Source: Mesorhizobium sp. M2E.F.Ca.ET.219.01.1.1 (GTDB taxonomy: Bacteria > Pseudomonadota > Alphaproteobacteria > Rhizobiales > Rhizobiaceae). Taken from it: a DNA stretch of 64,000 nt. The stretch spans positions 62,001 to 126,000 of the forward strand of contig NZ_SADT02000005.1 in the NCBI RefSeq assembly GCF_004016445.2. The letters are read 5' to 3'. Position numbers and translations under genes: made by a program. The notes under the pieces were generated by a model, which was not told the origin of the DNA, made no database searches, and saw only the letters and a program-made list of their open reading frames with translations. Shown in pieces: positions 50,569 to 59,753 of this stretch; positions within the stretch are counted from its first letter, which is position 1, and each line of letters opens with the position of its first letter.

Positions 50569-51795
50569 ATGAGCCTTGCGAAATGGACTGTCGGCCTGTT
50601 GGCCGGAATGAGCATGCTGGCTTTTGCAGCGCCGGCCGATGCCGGCGAGGTGCGCGTCACCGTCGCCGAATACAGCGCCAAGACCGGCCCCTATTTCGAA
50701 GCGGTGAAAAAGGAATTCGAGGCCGCCAATCCCGGCATCACCATCAAATATGAAGTGGTGCCGTGGGATGTGCTGTTGCAGAAGCTCACCACCGACATCA
50801 CCGCCGGCACCAATGCCGACCTCTCGATCATTGGCACCCGCTGGCTGATCGATTTCGTCCAGCAGGATGTCGCCGAGCCGCTCGACAGCTACATCAAGCC
50901 CGAATTCAAGGACCGCTTCATCGACACCTTCCTGCAGCCCTCGATCATGAATGGCCACACCTATGGCCTGCCGATCGCCGCCTCGGCGCGCGCCATGTAT
51001 TACAACAAGGAGCTGCTCGAGAAGGCCGGCATCGCCAAGCCGCCGGCGACCTGGACCGAACTGCAGGAAGACGCCCGCAAGATCAAGGCCGTCGGCGCCT
51101 TCGGCTACGGCCTGCAGGGCAAGGAGATCGAGACCGACGTCTATTACTACTATGCGATGTGGTCCTTCGGCACCGAGATCCTCAACAAGGACGGCACATC
51201 GGGCCTCGGAACGCCCGGCGCACTGGAAGCCGCCAAGCTCTACAAGTCGATGATCGACGAGGGCCTGACGGAACCGGGTGTCACCTCCAACAACCGCGAG
51301 GACGTGCAGAACCTGTTCAAGCAGGGCAAGGTCGGCATGATGATCACCGCGCCCTTCCTGTCCAACCAGATCAAGGAAGAAGCGCCCAACCTGAAATATG
51401 GCGTCGCCGCCATTCCCGCCGGCCCGACCGGCGCGCGCGGCACCTATGGCGTCACCGACTCGATCATCATGTTCAAGAATTCCAAGAACAAGGACGAGGC
51501 CTGGAAGCTGCTCGACTTCCTGTTCACCAAGGAGCAGCGCGCCAAGTTCACCCAAGGCGAAGGCTTCCTGCCGGTGAACAAGGAAGAGGCCAAGATGGAC
51601 TATTACGTCAACAACGCTGATCTTGCCGCCTTTACAGCACTTCTGCCCGACGCCCGCTTCGCGCCGGTCATCCCGGGCTGGGAGGAGATCGCCCAGATCA
51701 CCTCGGACGCCATGCAGAAGATCTATCTCGGCGGCGACCCCGAGGCCGGCCTGAAGGAAGCGGCGGCCAAGGCCAACGCGGTGCTCAAGAAATAA
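50569..51795 (+). CDS. extracellular solute-binding protein (sugar ABC type)
   Basis: This 408-residue periplasmic protein of the MalE-like family 1 has a signal peptide (TVGLLAGMSMLAFAAPADAG, cleaved after about residue 25). Features are FEAANPGITIKYEVVPWDVL, LPIAASARAMYYNKELLEKA and the C-terminal VIPGWEEIAQITSDAMQ. It binds the substrate, probably a sugar, polyol or glycoside, and hands it to the two permeases. GGGAGA lies about 7 nt upstream. The permeases follow only after a 413-bp repeat-filled gap. Confidence 0.92.
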   Translation: MSLAKWTVGLLAGMSMLAFAAPADAGEVRVTVAEYSAKTGPYFEAVKKEFEAANPGITIKYEVVPWDVLLQKLTTDITAGTNADLSIIGTRWLIDFVQQDVAEPLDSYIKPEFKDRFIDTFLQPSIMNGHTYGLPIAASARAMYYNKELLEKAGIAKPPATWTELQEDARKIKAVGAFGYGLQGKEIETDVYYYYAMWSFGTEILNKDGTSGLGTPGALEAAKLYKSMIDEGLTEPGVTSNNREDVQNLFKQGKVGMMITAPFLSNQIKEEAPNLKYGVAAIPAGPTGARGTYGVTDSIIMFKNSKNKDEAWKLLDFLFTKEQRAKFTQGEGFLPVNKEEAKMDYYVNNADLAAFTALLPDARFAPVIPGWEEIAQITSDAMQKIYLGGDPEAGLKEAAAKANAVLKK

Positions 51796-51851
51796 GGGCG
51801 TATCTCCCTGCGCCCGTGGCGCGCCCTACCCCCGCGGGGCGCGCCACACCT

Positions 51852-52053
51852 TTCTTCCTCTCCCTCCGGAGGGGGGAGAGGTGGCTCGGCGAAGCCGAGA
51901 CGGAGTGGGGGAACCACCTGGCAACCGCGGCGAACGGACATCGGAAAGGCATTCGGCGCAAGCGTCGCCTCGCCTTGCGCTCAGAAGGTCGACCCCAACT
52001 CCGTCGAGCTTCGCTCGACACCTCTCCCCCGATTGACGGGGGAGAGGAAGGAC
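51852..52053. repeat. inverted intergenic repeat, family B copy 3
   Basis: TTCTTCCTCTCCC (from 51852) pairs with GGGGGAGAGGAAGGA (to about 52053), and GGGGAGAGGTGGC pairs with CACCTCTCCCC. The left arm has CTCGGC..GCCGAG and the right arm TCGAGC-TTC-GCTCGA. It occupies the middle of the 413-bp gap (51796-52208) inside the ABC operon; the rest of that gap shows no gene. Confidence 0.75.
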
Positions 52054-52208
52054 CCCCTTCCGCGACTGCCGCGGAGGACGGGGCAGACAGTGAGGGGCAG
52101 CTCCGATGCCGGAAGAGTTCGAGATTGAGCGCCTCGGAAGAACAGGTCAGGATTAGTTAGCTGGCAAGCCAGCGAATTGATGCCTCGCAACGCAGTACAA
52201 ACCAGCCG

Positions 52209-53078
52209 ATGCAAAATCGTTTCCTGCCCTATCTGCTGACGTTGCCCAGCCTGCTGCTCGCGGCGGTGGTGATCTTCTGGCCGGTCTGGGACCTGATCCA
52301 GATCTCGACGCATGACGTCAACCGCTTCGGCCAGTTGCGCGAGTTCAGCGGCCTCGCCAACTTCACCGAACTGTTCGCCGATCCGGATTTCGTCGCAGCA
52401 CTTTGGCGCACCGGGCTTTGGACCGTGCTGGTGGTCGGCGGCGCGCTGCTCTTGTCGATCCCGGTGGCGATGATCCTCAACATGGATTTCTACGGACGCG
52501 GCCTCGCCCGCGTCATCATCATGCTGCCCTGGGCGGTGTCGCTGACCATGACCGCGGTGGTCTGGCGCTGGGCGCTCAACGGCGAAAGCGGCATGCTGAA
52601 CTCGGCGCTGATGAAGCTCGGCCTGATCAGCCAGAACATCCAGTGGCTGGCGAGCGCCGAGACCGCTTTCCCGATGCAGGTGCTGATCGGCATATTGGTG
52701 ACGGTGCCCTTCACCACCACGATCTTCCTCGGCGGCCTGTCCTCGATCCCTGACGATCTCTATGAGGCGGCCGCGCTCGAGGGCGCAACGCTGTTTCAAC
52801 AGTTCCGCGAGATAACCTTTCCGTTGCTAAAGCCCTTCATCAACATCGCGATCGTGCTCAACACCATCTATGTCTTCAACTCCTTCCCGATCATCTGGGT
52901 GATGACGCAGGGCGGGCCGGCCAACTCGACCGACATATTGGTGACGCATCTCTACAAGCTCGCCTTCCGCATCGGCAAGCTGGGCGAGGCGTCCGCCGTG
53001 TCGCTGGTGATGTTCGCGATCCTGCTCGTCTTCACCATGATTTATGTGCGGCTTGCCATGCGGGAGCAGCGCGCATGA
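52209..53078 (+). CDS. sugar ABC transporter permease (MalF type)
   Basis: This 289-residue inner-membrane protein has six membrane segments and the coupling motif EAAALEGATLFQQFREITFPLLKP (EAA loop, about residues 185-205). It forms the channel with the second permease. The ATG at 52209 lacks a strong ribosome binding site. Its stop overlaps the next start (ATGA). Confidence 0.92.
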   Translation: MQNRFLPYLLTLPSLLLAAVVIFWPVWDLIQISTHDVNRFGQLREFSGLANFTELFADPDFVAALWRTGLWTVLVVGGALLLSIPVAMILNMDFYGRGLARVIIMLPWAVSLTMTAVVWRWALNGESGMLNSALMKLGLISQNIQWLASAETAFPMQVLIGILVTVPFTTTIFLGGLSSIPDDLYEAAALEGATLFQQFREITFPLLKPFINIAIVLNTIYVFNSFPIIWVMTQGGPANSTDILVTHLYKLAFRIGKLGEASAVSLVMFAILLVFTMIYVRLAMREQRA

Positions 53079-53899
53079 CGCCGAAGCTGAAACGCACCGT
53101 TATCGCCTGGCTGCTGCTGGCTCCGTTGATTGTGGTGACGATCTTCCCCTTCGCGGTGATGTTCCTCACCGCCGTCAAGCCGCGCACCGAGGTGCTGACG
53201 CCGACCTGGTGGCCGAGCGAGTTCCGCTGGTCGAATTTCGCCGACATGTGGGTGGCGACCGGCTTCGGCCAGGCGCTTCTGAATTCGCTCTATGTCTCGG
53301 CGCTGGCGACCATCGGCGCCATCCTGATCTCGGTCCCGGCGGCCTATGCCATGTCGCGCTTCCGTTTTGCCGGCTATGGCGCCTTCCGCCAGTTCCTGCT
53401 GATCTCGCAGATGATCTCGCCGATCGTGCTGGTGCTCGGCCTATTCAGGCTGATGGCGGCCTGGGGCCTGGTCGAATCAACCACCGCGCTCGGCTTCATC
53501 TACATGGCCTTCAACGTCGCCTTCACGGTGTGGATGCTGCAGAGCTATTTCGACACCATCCCGCGCGACCTCGAGGAGGCGGCCTGGATGGAAGGCGCCG
53601 GCCGCTGGCTGACGCTGCGAAAAGTGTTCCTGCCGCTCTGCCTGCCGGCGATCGCGGTGACGGCGATCTTCACCTTCATCAACGCCTGGAACGAGTTCGT
53701 GGTCGCGCTCACCATGCTGCGCAGCCAGGAAAGCTACACGCTGCCGATCCAGGTTTTCTCGCTCGTCGCCGGCCGCTATACGATCGAATGGCACCATGTC
53801 ATGGCGGCCACGCTCTTGGCGACGCTGCCGGTGGCGATCCTCTTCATCTGGCTGCAGCGCTACCTCGTCCGGGGTCTTGCGCTCGGGGCCGTCAAATAG
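53075..53899 (+). CDS. sugar ABC transporter permease (MalG type)
   Basis: This 274-residue permease has six membrane segments. The EAA loop is LEEAAWMEGAGRWLTLRKVFLP (about 168-188), and the C-terminus has the typical WHHVMAATLLATLPVAILF. It pairs with the MalF-type subunit. ATG 53075 overlaps the previous stop. The M81 peptidase follows after 75 bp. Confidence 0.92.
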   Translation: MTPKLKRTVIAWLLLAPLIVVTIFPFAVMFLTAVKPRTEVLTPTWWPSEFRWSNFADMWVATGFGQALLNSLYVSALATIGAILISVPAAYAMSRFRFAGYGAFRQFLLISQMISPIVLVLGLFRLMAAWGLVESTTALGFIYMAFNVAFTVWMLQSYFDTIPRDLEEAAWMEGAGRWLTLRKVFLPLCLPAIAVTAIFTFINAWNEFVVALTMLRSQESYTLPIQVFSLVAGRYTIEWHHVMAATLLATLPVAILFIWLQRYLVRGLALGAVK

Positions 53900-53974
53900 C
53901 AATCCCGGCAATTCCAGGAATACGCAGCGGTTTTCGTCCGGAATCGCAAAAAACAAGAAGTCTAGGGATCCTTC

Positions 53975-55519
53975 ATGCGCATCTTCACCGCCTCGCTGGC
54001 GACGGAAACCAACACCTTCTCGCCGGTGCCGACCGACCGGGCCTCCTTCGAGATGGCCTTCTATGCCGGTCCGGGCAAGCATCCGGAGACGCCGACGCTC
54101 TGCTCCTCACCGATCGTCGCGCTGCGCAAGCGCGTCGCCAAGGAAGGGCTGACCGTCATCGAAGGCACTGCCACCTGGGCGGAGCCCGGCGGCCTGGTGC
54201 AGCGGCAGACCTATGAGGCGCTGCGCGACGAGATCCTTGGCCAGCTCAAGGCCGCGCTACCGGTCGATGCCGTCATCCTCGGCCTGCATGGCGCCATGGT
54301 CGCGCAAGGCTATGACGACTGCGAAGGCGATCTGCTGGAGCGTGTCCGCGCCATCGTCGGCCCGAAAGTGGTGATCGCTTCGGAGTTCGATCCGCACAGC
54401 CATCTGACGCCGAAACGCGTCGCGGCCTGCGATGTCATGGCCTATTTCCTCGAATTCCCGCACACCGATTTCTATGAGCGCGGCGAGCATGTCGTCGAGC
54501 TTGGCCTGGCCGCCGCGCGCGGCGAGATCAAGCCTGTCATCTCCACCTTCGACTGCCGCATGATCCAGGTGCTGCCGACCAGCCGCGAGCCGATGCGCTC
54601 CTTCGTCGACAGGATCAAGGCGCTGCATGGCAAGGACGGGGTGCTGTCGGTCTCGGTCATCCACGGCTTCATGGCCGCCGACGTGCCGGAGATGGGCACG
54701 CGCATCCTGGTCGTCACCGACAACGACAAGGCAAAGGGCGATGCTTTGGCGGAAACACTGGGCCGTGAGCTCTATGCACTGCGCGAACAAACCGCGATGA
54801 CGATGCTTTCCGCGTCCGCGGGCATCGATCAGGCGCTCGCCGTGCGCGCGACGCACCAGGACAAGCCGGTGGTGATCGCCGACATCTGGGACAATCCCGG
54901 CGGCGGCGTGCCAGGCGACGGCACGGTCGTGTTGCGCGAGCTGCTCAAGCGCGGGATGAACAAGGTCGGGGTGGCGACGATCTGGGATCCGATCGCGGTG
55001 ACTTTCTGCCATGCCGCCGGCGAAGGCGCGGTGATCAACCTGCGCTTCGGCGGCAAGGCCGGGCCGCAGGCCGGCGAGCCGATCGACGCCCGCGTCACGG
55101 TGCTGAAGACGACCAACGAAGGCTGGCAAAGCTTCGGGCCGAGCCGGGTGACGCTCGGGCCATCAGCGGTGGTGCGCATCGAAGGCACCGAGGTCGACGT
55201 GATCTTGAACACCAACCGCACTCAGACCTTCGAGCCGGATGTCTTCTCCAACATCGGCATCGATCCGCTCAGCAAGGACATCCTGCTGATCAAATCGACC
55301 AACCATTTCTACGCCGGCTTCGCGCCGATCGCCGCCGAGATCATCTATGTCGCGGCGCCGAGCTCCTATCCGAGCAACCCGGCGGTGACGGATTACAGGA
55401 AGCTGACGCGGCCGATCTGGCCGCGAGTGGCGGATCCGTGGAAACAGCCAATCTCCCCCCTTGTGGGGGAGATGCCCGGCAGGGCAGAGGGGGGCGCGAA
55501 GGATCGCGACCTCGCTTAG
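53975..55519 (+). CDS. M81 family metallopeptidase (MlrC-like) with repeat-derived tail
   Basis: This 514-residue protein of the MlrC/DUF1485 family starts MRIFTASLATETNTFSPVPT. Metal-binding regions include LGLHGAMVAQGYDD, EFDPHSHLTPKRV and HTDFYERG, and the C-terminal domain has DIWDNPGGGVPGDGT. MlrC of Sphingomonas degrades linearised microcystin; relatives next to sugar ABC genes have unknown substrates. Residues 492-514 (starting PISPLVGEMPGRAEGGAKD) are encoded by a family A repeat, so the original C-terminus was probably near RVADPWK. Probably the last gene of the importer operon. Confidence 0.88.
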   Translation: MRIFTASLATETNTFSPVPTDRASFEMAFYAGPGKHPETPTLCSSPIVALRKRVAKEGLTVIEGTATWAEPGGLVQRQTYEALRDEILGQLKAALPVDAVILGLHGAMVAQGYDDCEGDLLERVRAIVGPKVVIASEFDPHSHLTPKRVAACDVMAYFLEFPHTDFYERGEHVVELGLAAARGEIKPVISTFDCRMIQVLPTSREPMRSFVDRIKALHGKDGVLSVSVIHGFMAADVPEMGTRILVVTDNDKAKGDALAETLGRELYALREQTAMTMLSASAGIDQALAVRATHQDKPVVIADIWDNPGGGVPGDGTVVLRELLKRGMNKVGVATIWDPIAVTFCHAAGEGAVINLRFGGKAGPQAGEPIDARVTVLKTTNEGWQSFGPSRVTLGPSAVVRIEGTEVDVILNTNRTQTFEPDVFSNIGIDPLSKDILLIKSTNHFYAGFAPIAAEIIYVAAPSSYPSNPAVTDYRKLTRPIWPRVADPWKQPISPLVGEMPGRAEGGAKDRDLA

Positions 55520-55637
55520 CTTGGGTAACAAGACCCCAGGCGGAATGTCGGCGGCCACTATGATGGACTGCAACGTCGGCGGGACAGCGCCCCCCTCTGG
55601 CCTGCCGGCCATCTCCCCCACAAGTGGGGAGATTAGC
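55450..55637. repeat. family A repeat pair overlapping an M81 gene end
   Basis: One arm (55450-55498, ATCTCCCCCCTTGTGGGGGA then GCCCGGCAGGGC and AGAGGGGGGCGC) lies inside the coding end of the M81 gene. The other (55588-55637, GCGCCCCCCTCTGGCCTGCC then a C/G hairpin) precedes the M3 peptidase stop. The arms are arranged outward, the reverse of the other family A copies, with about 90 bp between them. Confidence 0.75.
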
Positions 55638-55640
55638 CAA

Positions 55641-57695
55641 TCACACCAACCCCCGCTTCACCATCATCGCCTCAGCCGACGGCATCTTTCCCCGGAACGC
55701 CGTGTAAAGCTCCTCCGGATCCTTCGAGCCACCCGCGGCATAGATGTTCTTCCGCAGCCGCTCGGCGAGTTCCGGATTGAAGGCATCGCCCGTCTCCTCG
55801 AAAGCCGAGAAGGCGTCGGCGTCGAGCACTTCCGACCACATGTAGGAATAGTAGCCGGCTGAATATCCGTCGCCGGCGAAGACATGGCCGAAATGCGGGG
55901 TGCGGTGACGCATGGCGATCGTCTCAGGCATATGCAGCTTTTCCAGCGTCTCAGCCTCGAAGCGAAGCGGCTCCGCAGGCGCATCCGGCCTTGCATGATA
56001 GGCCATGTCGATCAGCGCCGAGGCGGTGAACTCGACCGTGGCGAAGCCGGCGCCGAAGGTGCGGGTCGCGAGCATCTTGTCGAGCAGCGCCTTCGGCATC
56101 GGCTTGCCGGTCTTCACGTGCAGCGCGTGCTTTTCCAGCACCGCGGGCACCGTCAGCCAATGCTCGTAGAGCTGCGAGGGCAGCTCGACGAAATCGCGGC
56201 TGACCGACGTTCCGGAAACCGATGGCCAGGTGACGTCGGTCAGCATGCCATGCAGCGCGTGGCCGAACTCGTGGAACAGCGTCTTCGCCTCATCGACCGA
56301 CAGAAGCGCTGCCTCGCCGGCCGGCGGCTTGGCAAAGTTCATGATGTTGTAGATCACCGGCTTGGAACCGTGACCGAGCTTGTAGCCAGACTTCAGCGCG
56401 CTCATCCAGGCGCCGGAACGTTTTGACGGCCGCGCGAAATAATCGGCCAGGAACAGGCCGCGCTCGCTGCCGTCGGCATTCTTCACCACGAAGACCCGTG
56501 CATCGGGATGCCAGGCGGCGATGCCCTTCTTCTCCTCGAAAGTGATGCCGAACAGTTTCGTGGCGACATCGAAGCAGGCCTCGATGACGCGCTCGAGCTG
56601 CAGATACGGCTTCAGCTCCGCCTCGTCGAAAGCGAATTTCTCGGCGCGCAGCTTCTCCTGGTAGAAGCGCCAGTCCCAAGCCGCGAACTTCTCGTTACTG
56701 CCGGCTTCAGTCGCCAGCCGCTCCAGTTCCTTCTGGTCGGCGGCGGCTTTTTCCAGCGCCTTCTCCCACACCGGATCGAGCAGCTCGTGCACCGCCTTTG
56801 GCGTCTTGGCCATCGTATCGTCGAGCTTCAGCGCCGCGAAGGAATCGTAGCCCAGCAGCTTCGCCTTCTCGGCGCGCAGCTTCAGCATGTCGCGCACGAC
56901 ATCGGTATTGTCGGAAGCACCGCCATTCTGGCCGCGCATGATGAAAGCTTTGAACGCGATCTCGCGCAGGTCGCGGCGCTCGGAGAAGGTCGAGAACGGC
57001 TCGTAGATCGAACGCGATAACGTCACCGCATAGCGGCCCTTCTGGCCGCGCATCTCGGCCGCCTCGGCCATGGCGCTCTTCAGAAAATCCGGCAGGCCGG
57101 CCAGATCGGCCTCGTCGAGGAACAGCGCCCAGTCGCGTTCATCGGCGAGCACGTTCTGGCCGAATTTGGTGCCGAGCGAGGAAAGTTCCTCATTGATGGC
57201 CGCGAGCCGCTTCTTGCCTTCGGCGTCGAGCTTGGCGCCCGAGCGGACAAAGCCCTTCCAGGTCTTCTCCAGCACGCGCAGCGTCTCGGCATCGAGCTTC
57301 AGGCTGTCGCGCCGCTGGTAGAGATCGTCGATGCGGGCAAACAGCTTCTCGTTCATCGAGATCGCCGAGAAATGCCGCGACATCTTAGGCGAAACCTCGC
57401 GTTCCATCGCCTGGATCGTGTCGTTGGTGTGCGCGCCGGCGCGGCACCAGAAGATCGACGAGACATGGTCGAGCGGCTCGCCGGCAAGCTCCAGCGCGGC
57501 AAGCGTGTTCTCGATGGTCGGCGGCGCGCTGTTGCCGGCGATCGCGTCGATCTCAGCCTGATGCGCCGCGAGTGCCGCGTCGAAGACCGGACCGAAATCA
57601 TTGTCGCCGATGCGCGAGAAATCCGGCAGGCCGAGCGGCCCCTGCCAGAGGGTCAGCGGATGGACGGCGAGGTCGACGGCTTTTGAAGATGACAT
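55641..57695 (-). CDS. M3 family metallopeptidase (oligopeptidase A / Dcp type)
   Basis: This 684-residue zinc peptidase has HEFGH at 475-479 (TLFHEFGHALHGML) and the downstream glutamate ligand. It lacks a signal peptide and is therefore probably cytoplasmic, cleaving short peptides released by other proteases. Length and C-terminal GDGYSAGYYSYMWSEVLDAD are typical of the Dcp/OpdA group. GGAA lies 7 nt before ATG 57695. Convergent with the M81 gene. Confidence 0.93.
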   Translation of the reverse strand: MSSSKAVDLAVHPLTLWQGPLGLPDFSRIGDNDFGPVFDAALAAHQAEIDAIAGNSAPPTIENTLAALELAGEPLDHVSSIFWCRAGAHTNDTIQAMEREVSPKMSRHFSAISMNEKLFARIDDLYQRRDSLKLDAETLRVLEKTWKGFVRSGAKLDAEGKKRLAAINEELSSLGTKFGQNVLADERDWALFLDEADLAGLPDFLKSAMAEAAEMRGQKGRYAVTLSRSIYEPFSTFSERRDLREIAFKAFIMRGQNGGASDNTDVVRDMLKLRAEKAKLLGYDSFAALKLDDTMAKTPKAVHELLDPVWEKALEKAAADQKELERLATEAGSNEKFAAWDWRFYQEKLRAEKFAFDEAELKPYLQLERVIEACFDVATKLFGITFEEKKGIAAWHPDARVFVVKNADGSERGLFLADYFARPSKRSGAWMSALKSGYKLGHGSKPVIYNIMNFAKPPAGEAALLSVDEAKTLFHEFGHALHGMLTDVTWPSVSGTSVSRDFVELPSQLYEHWLTVPAVLEKHALHVKTGKPMPKALLDKMLATRTFGAGFATVEFTASALIDMAYHARPDAPAEPLRFEAETLEKLHMPETIAMRHRTPHFGHVFAGDGYSAGYYSYMWSEVLDADAFSAFEETGDAFNPELAERLRKNIYAAGGSKDPEELYTAFRGKMPSAEAMMVKRGLV

Positions 57696-57772
57696 GAGCA
57701 ATTCCGGTGAATGGATGGAGGCGGGCTGTATCCGATGTAGGGCGATGCCGCGCGACGCGCAACACGGCGGGG

Positions 57773-58189
57773 TCAATAGCCGCTGCAGTCCTGCGCCACC
57801 GCTGTCTGCGTGCTGGCGACGATACGGCCGCCGGCGACGGTGAAGGTCTCGCGCATCAGCGTGTCGTTGCCGGGAAAATCGTAGCAGGCGAGCACAGTGG
57901 TCTCGCCGTTCTCGCTCTTTTCGATGCGGTGGCGGATCGCCGCGCCCGCGACCGCTTGCTGCCATTCGTCGATCGAGGCGATGAAGTCCTCTTTGGTCTG
58001 GACAACGCCGATGTCGTCGAGCTTCATGCGCACATCGTCGGCAAGCAGGTCCGACAATTCGGTGCGGTCGGCGGCCAGCAGCGCCGAATACCAGCGATCG
58101 ATGATGGCGCCGTCATCGGCGCTGGCGTGGACGATCGACGTCACCAGCAGCGCCGCCGCGACAAAGATCCTCCACCAGCTGCGCTGCAT
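57773..58189 (-). CDS. exported SnoaL-like (NTF2-fold) protein
   Basis: This 138-residue protein has a signal peptide (RIFVAAALLVTSIVHASA) followed by a SnoaL/NTF2-like domain (IIDRWYSALLAADRTELSDLLADDVRMKL). Two cysteines (LACYDF and AQDCSGY) may form a disulfide. No catalytic residues can be assigned. GGAGG precedes the ATG by 4 nt; a GTG three bases upstream is an alternative. It begins 11 nt after the carbonic anhydrase stop, so the two form an operon. Confidence 0.75.
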   Translation of the reverse strand: MQRSWWRIFVAAALLVTSIVHASADDGAIIDRWYSALLAADRTELSDLLADDVRMKLDDIGVVQTKEDFIASIDEWQQAVAGAAIRHRIEKSENGETTVLACYDFPGNDTLMRETFTVAGGRIVASTQTAVAQDCSGY

Positions 58190-58199
58190 CACGCCTCCG

Positions 58200-58841
58200 C
58201 TAAAGTTCGGGCCGCTCGAAATCGCCGGTTTCCTTGTTCATCACCCACAGCTCCCCGGCCGAGATGTCGAACCACGCACCGTAGAGCGAGAGCCTGCCCT
58301 TGCCTTCGAGGATCGAGACGCAGGGAAAGGTCCTGAGATTGGCGATGGAATAGCGGATGGAAATCCGCTCCAGCGCCGTCTGGCGCTCGGTTGCCGTCAT
58401 CATCGTGCTGGAGGCCACGGTCTCGGCGGCCGGCGCGATCAGGCTCATCCATTTGCCGATGAAATCGCCAGGCGACAGCGGCGCGGAGTTGGTGTCGAGC
58501 GCGGCGCGGATGCCGCCGCAGCGGCCGTGGCCCATCACCACGATGTTCTTCACCTTCAGGCTCTGCACGGCGAATTCGAGCGCGGCCGAGGTCGAGTGGT
58601 ACTCGCCGTCCGGCTCGTAGGGCGGCACCAGATTGGCGACATTGCGCAGCACGAAGAGCTCGCCGGGACCGGCATCGAAGATCGCTTCCGGCGCCGAGCG
58701 CGAATCGCAGCAAGCGACGATCATCGTCTCTGGCGCCTGGCCGTCGCGCGCCAGCGAGCGATAGCGGTCGCTTTCGGCAGGGTAGCGGCCACTCATGAAG
58801 TTGCGATAGCCGGCGAGGAGGTGCTCGGGGAGGTGAGGCAT
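58200..58841 (-). CDS. beta-class carbonic anhydrase
   Basis: This 213-residue zinc enzyme interconverts CO2 and bicarbonate. Zinc ligands are Cys44 (VACCDSRSAPE), His105 and Cys108 (MGHGRCGG), with the Asp46-Arg48 dyad. It is full length and cytoplasmic. The SnoaL-like exported protein follows in the same direction. Confidence 0.94.
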   Translation of the reverse strand: MPHLPEHLLAGYRNFMSGRYPAESDRYRSLARDGQAPETMIVACCDSRSAPEAIFDAGPGELFVLRNVANLVPPYEPDGEYHSTSAALEFAVQSLKVKNIVVMGHGRCGGIRAALDTNSAPLSPGDFIGKWMSLIAPAAETVASSTMMTATERQTALERISIRYSIANLRTFPCVSILEGKGRLSLYGAWFDISAGELWVMNKETGDFERPEL

Positions 58842-58991
58842 GGGCGGCTAAAGCCTTTCCGGGGGTTGGAGGCGGCAGCTCGTTGCGATCGAAAAAGCCT
58901 CTAGCGGCAAATGCAGGTCGCGGGCAATGCCGAATTGCGGATGGAAGCGTCGCAATCGCGTGCCGCCAAAGGCTGCACGGCCGATTTCGCC

Positions 58992-59753
58992 TCAAGCCCA
59001 GATGGCAACCGTAATGCCGAAACGATCCAGCAGCGGCGGATCGGGCGACGGCCGCGCCTCGCCGCTGGCGATCCGCCCGGCAATCAGCATCATCGCCGCC
59101 GCGTCGAGGAAGTCGTCGCTCGCAGCACCCCGTGGCGGCGCCTGATCGAGGAAGCCCTTCTCATAGCCATGCCTGCAAAGCAGCGCCTTGCGCTCCTCCA
59201 TGCCGGCCGGGTTGACCGCGCCCTTGATCTTCTTCGGCAGCGCCATCGCCGTGCCGCCATTCAGCCGGCAGAACGCCACTTCCGGGTGCGATTCGAAGAC
59301 GCGGGCGCGCAAATCCGGCTTCGCGATCAGCAAGGCGTCGACCTCGCGGATCTTCGAAAAGATGCCGAAGGCCTGGATGGAAACGCCGCGCGGCGGGTCG
59401 GAGGTCCCCATCGCCACCGCGCTTGCCCGCCGGTGCGCTCCATACCAGGCCTCTACGGTGGTGAAATCGCTGGTGTCGGCATAAAGCGCGGCGCGCGAGG
59501 GGATGGCGAACACGCTTGATTGCCGCGCCCCGAGCAGCGGCCGCACCAGCGCTTCCGGCCCGCGGCCGCCCTTGCTCGAAAAATCCGGCAGGCCGATCGG
59601 CATGTCGACGGCGATCGTGCTCTCCGGCAGCGCGGCGAGCAACTCGTGAAAACTCGGGAAGACCGAGACCGACGGCGGCTTGTCCAATTCGCGATGAACG
59701 GCGATCCAGCCGGCCTTGCAGCCGTCGACGCCTGCCAGCGCGCCTGGCGTCAC
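58992..59753 (-). CDS. DUF429 protein
   Basis: This 253-residue protein has the DUF429 RNase H-like fold: GVDGCKAGWIAV at the start, IAVDMPIGLPD, and a C-terminal DDFLDAAAMMLIAGRI. The spaced aspartates suggest a nuclease-like or nucleotide-handling active site, but no activity is established. The GTG start at 59753 overlaps the pdxY stop (GTGA), so the two are translated together. Confidence 0.87.
   Translation of the reverse strand: MTPGALAGVDGCKAGWIAVHRELDKPPSVSVFPSFHELLAALPESTIAVDMPIGLPDFSSKGGRGPEALVRPLLGARQSSVFAIPSRAALYADTSDFTTVEAWYGAHRRASAVAMGTSDPPRGVSIQAFGIFSKIREVDALLIAKPDLRARVFESHPEVAFCRLNGGTAMALPKKIKGAVNPAGMEERKALLCRHGYEKGFLDQAPPRGAASDDFLDAAAMMLIAGRIASGEARPSPDPPLLDRFGITVAIWA

Noticed and set aside
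52160..52173. GCTGGCAAGCCAGC palindrome before the MalF-type permease, considered as an operator
   Set aside because: It is short and unique in the window, and no partner site lies in the divergent promoter region. Chance cannot be excluded.
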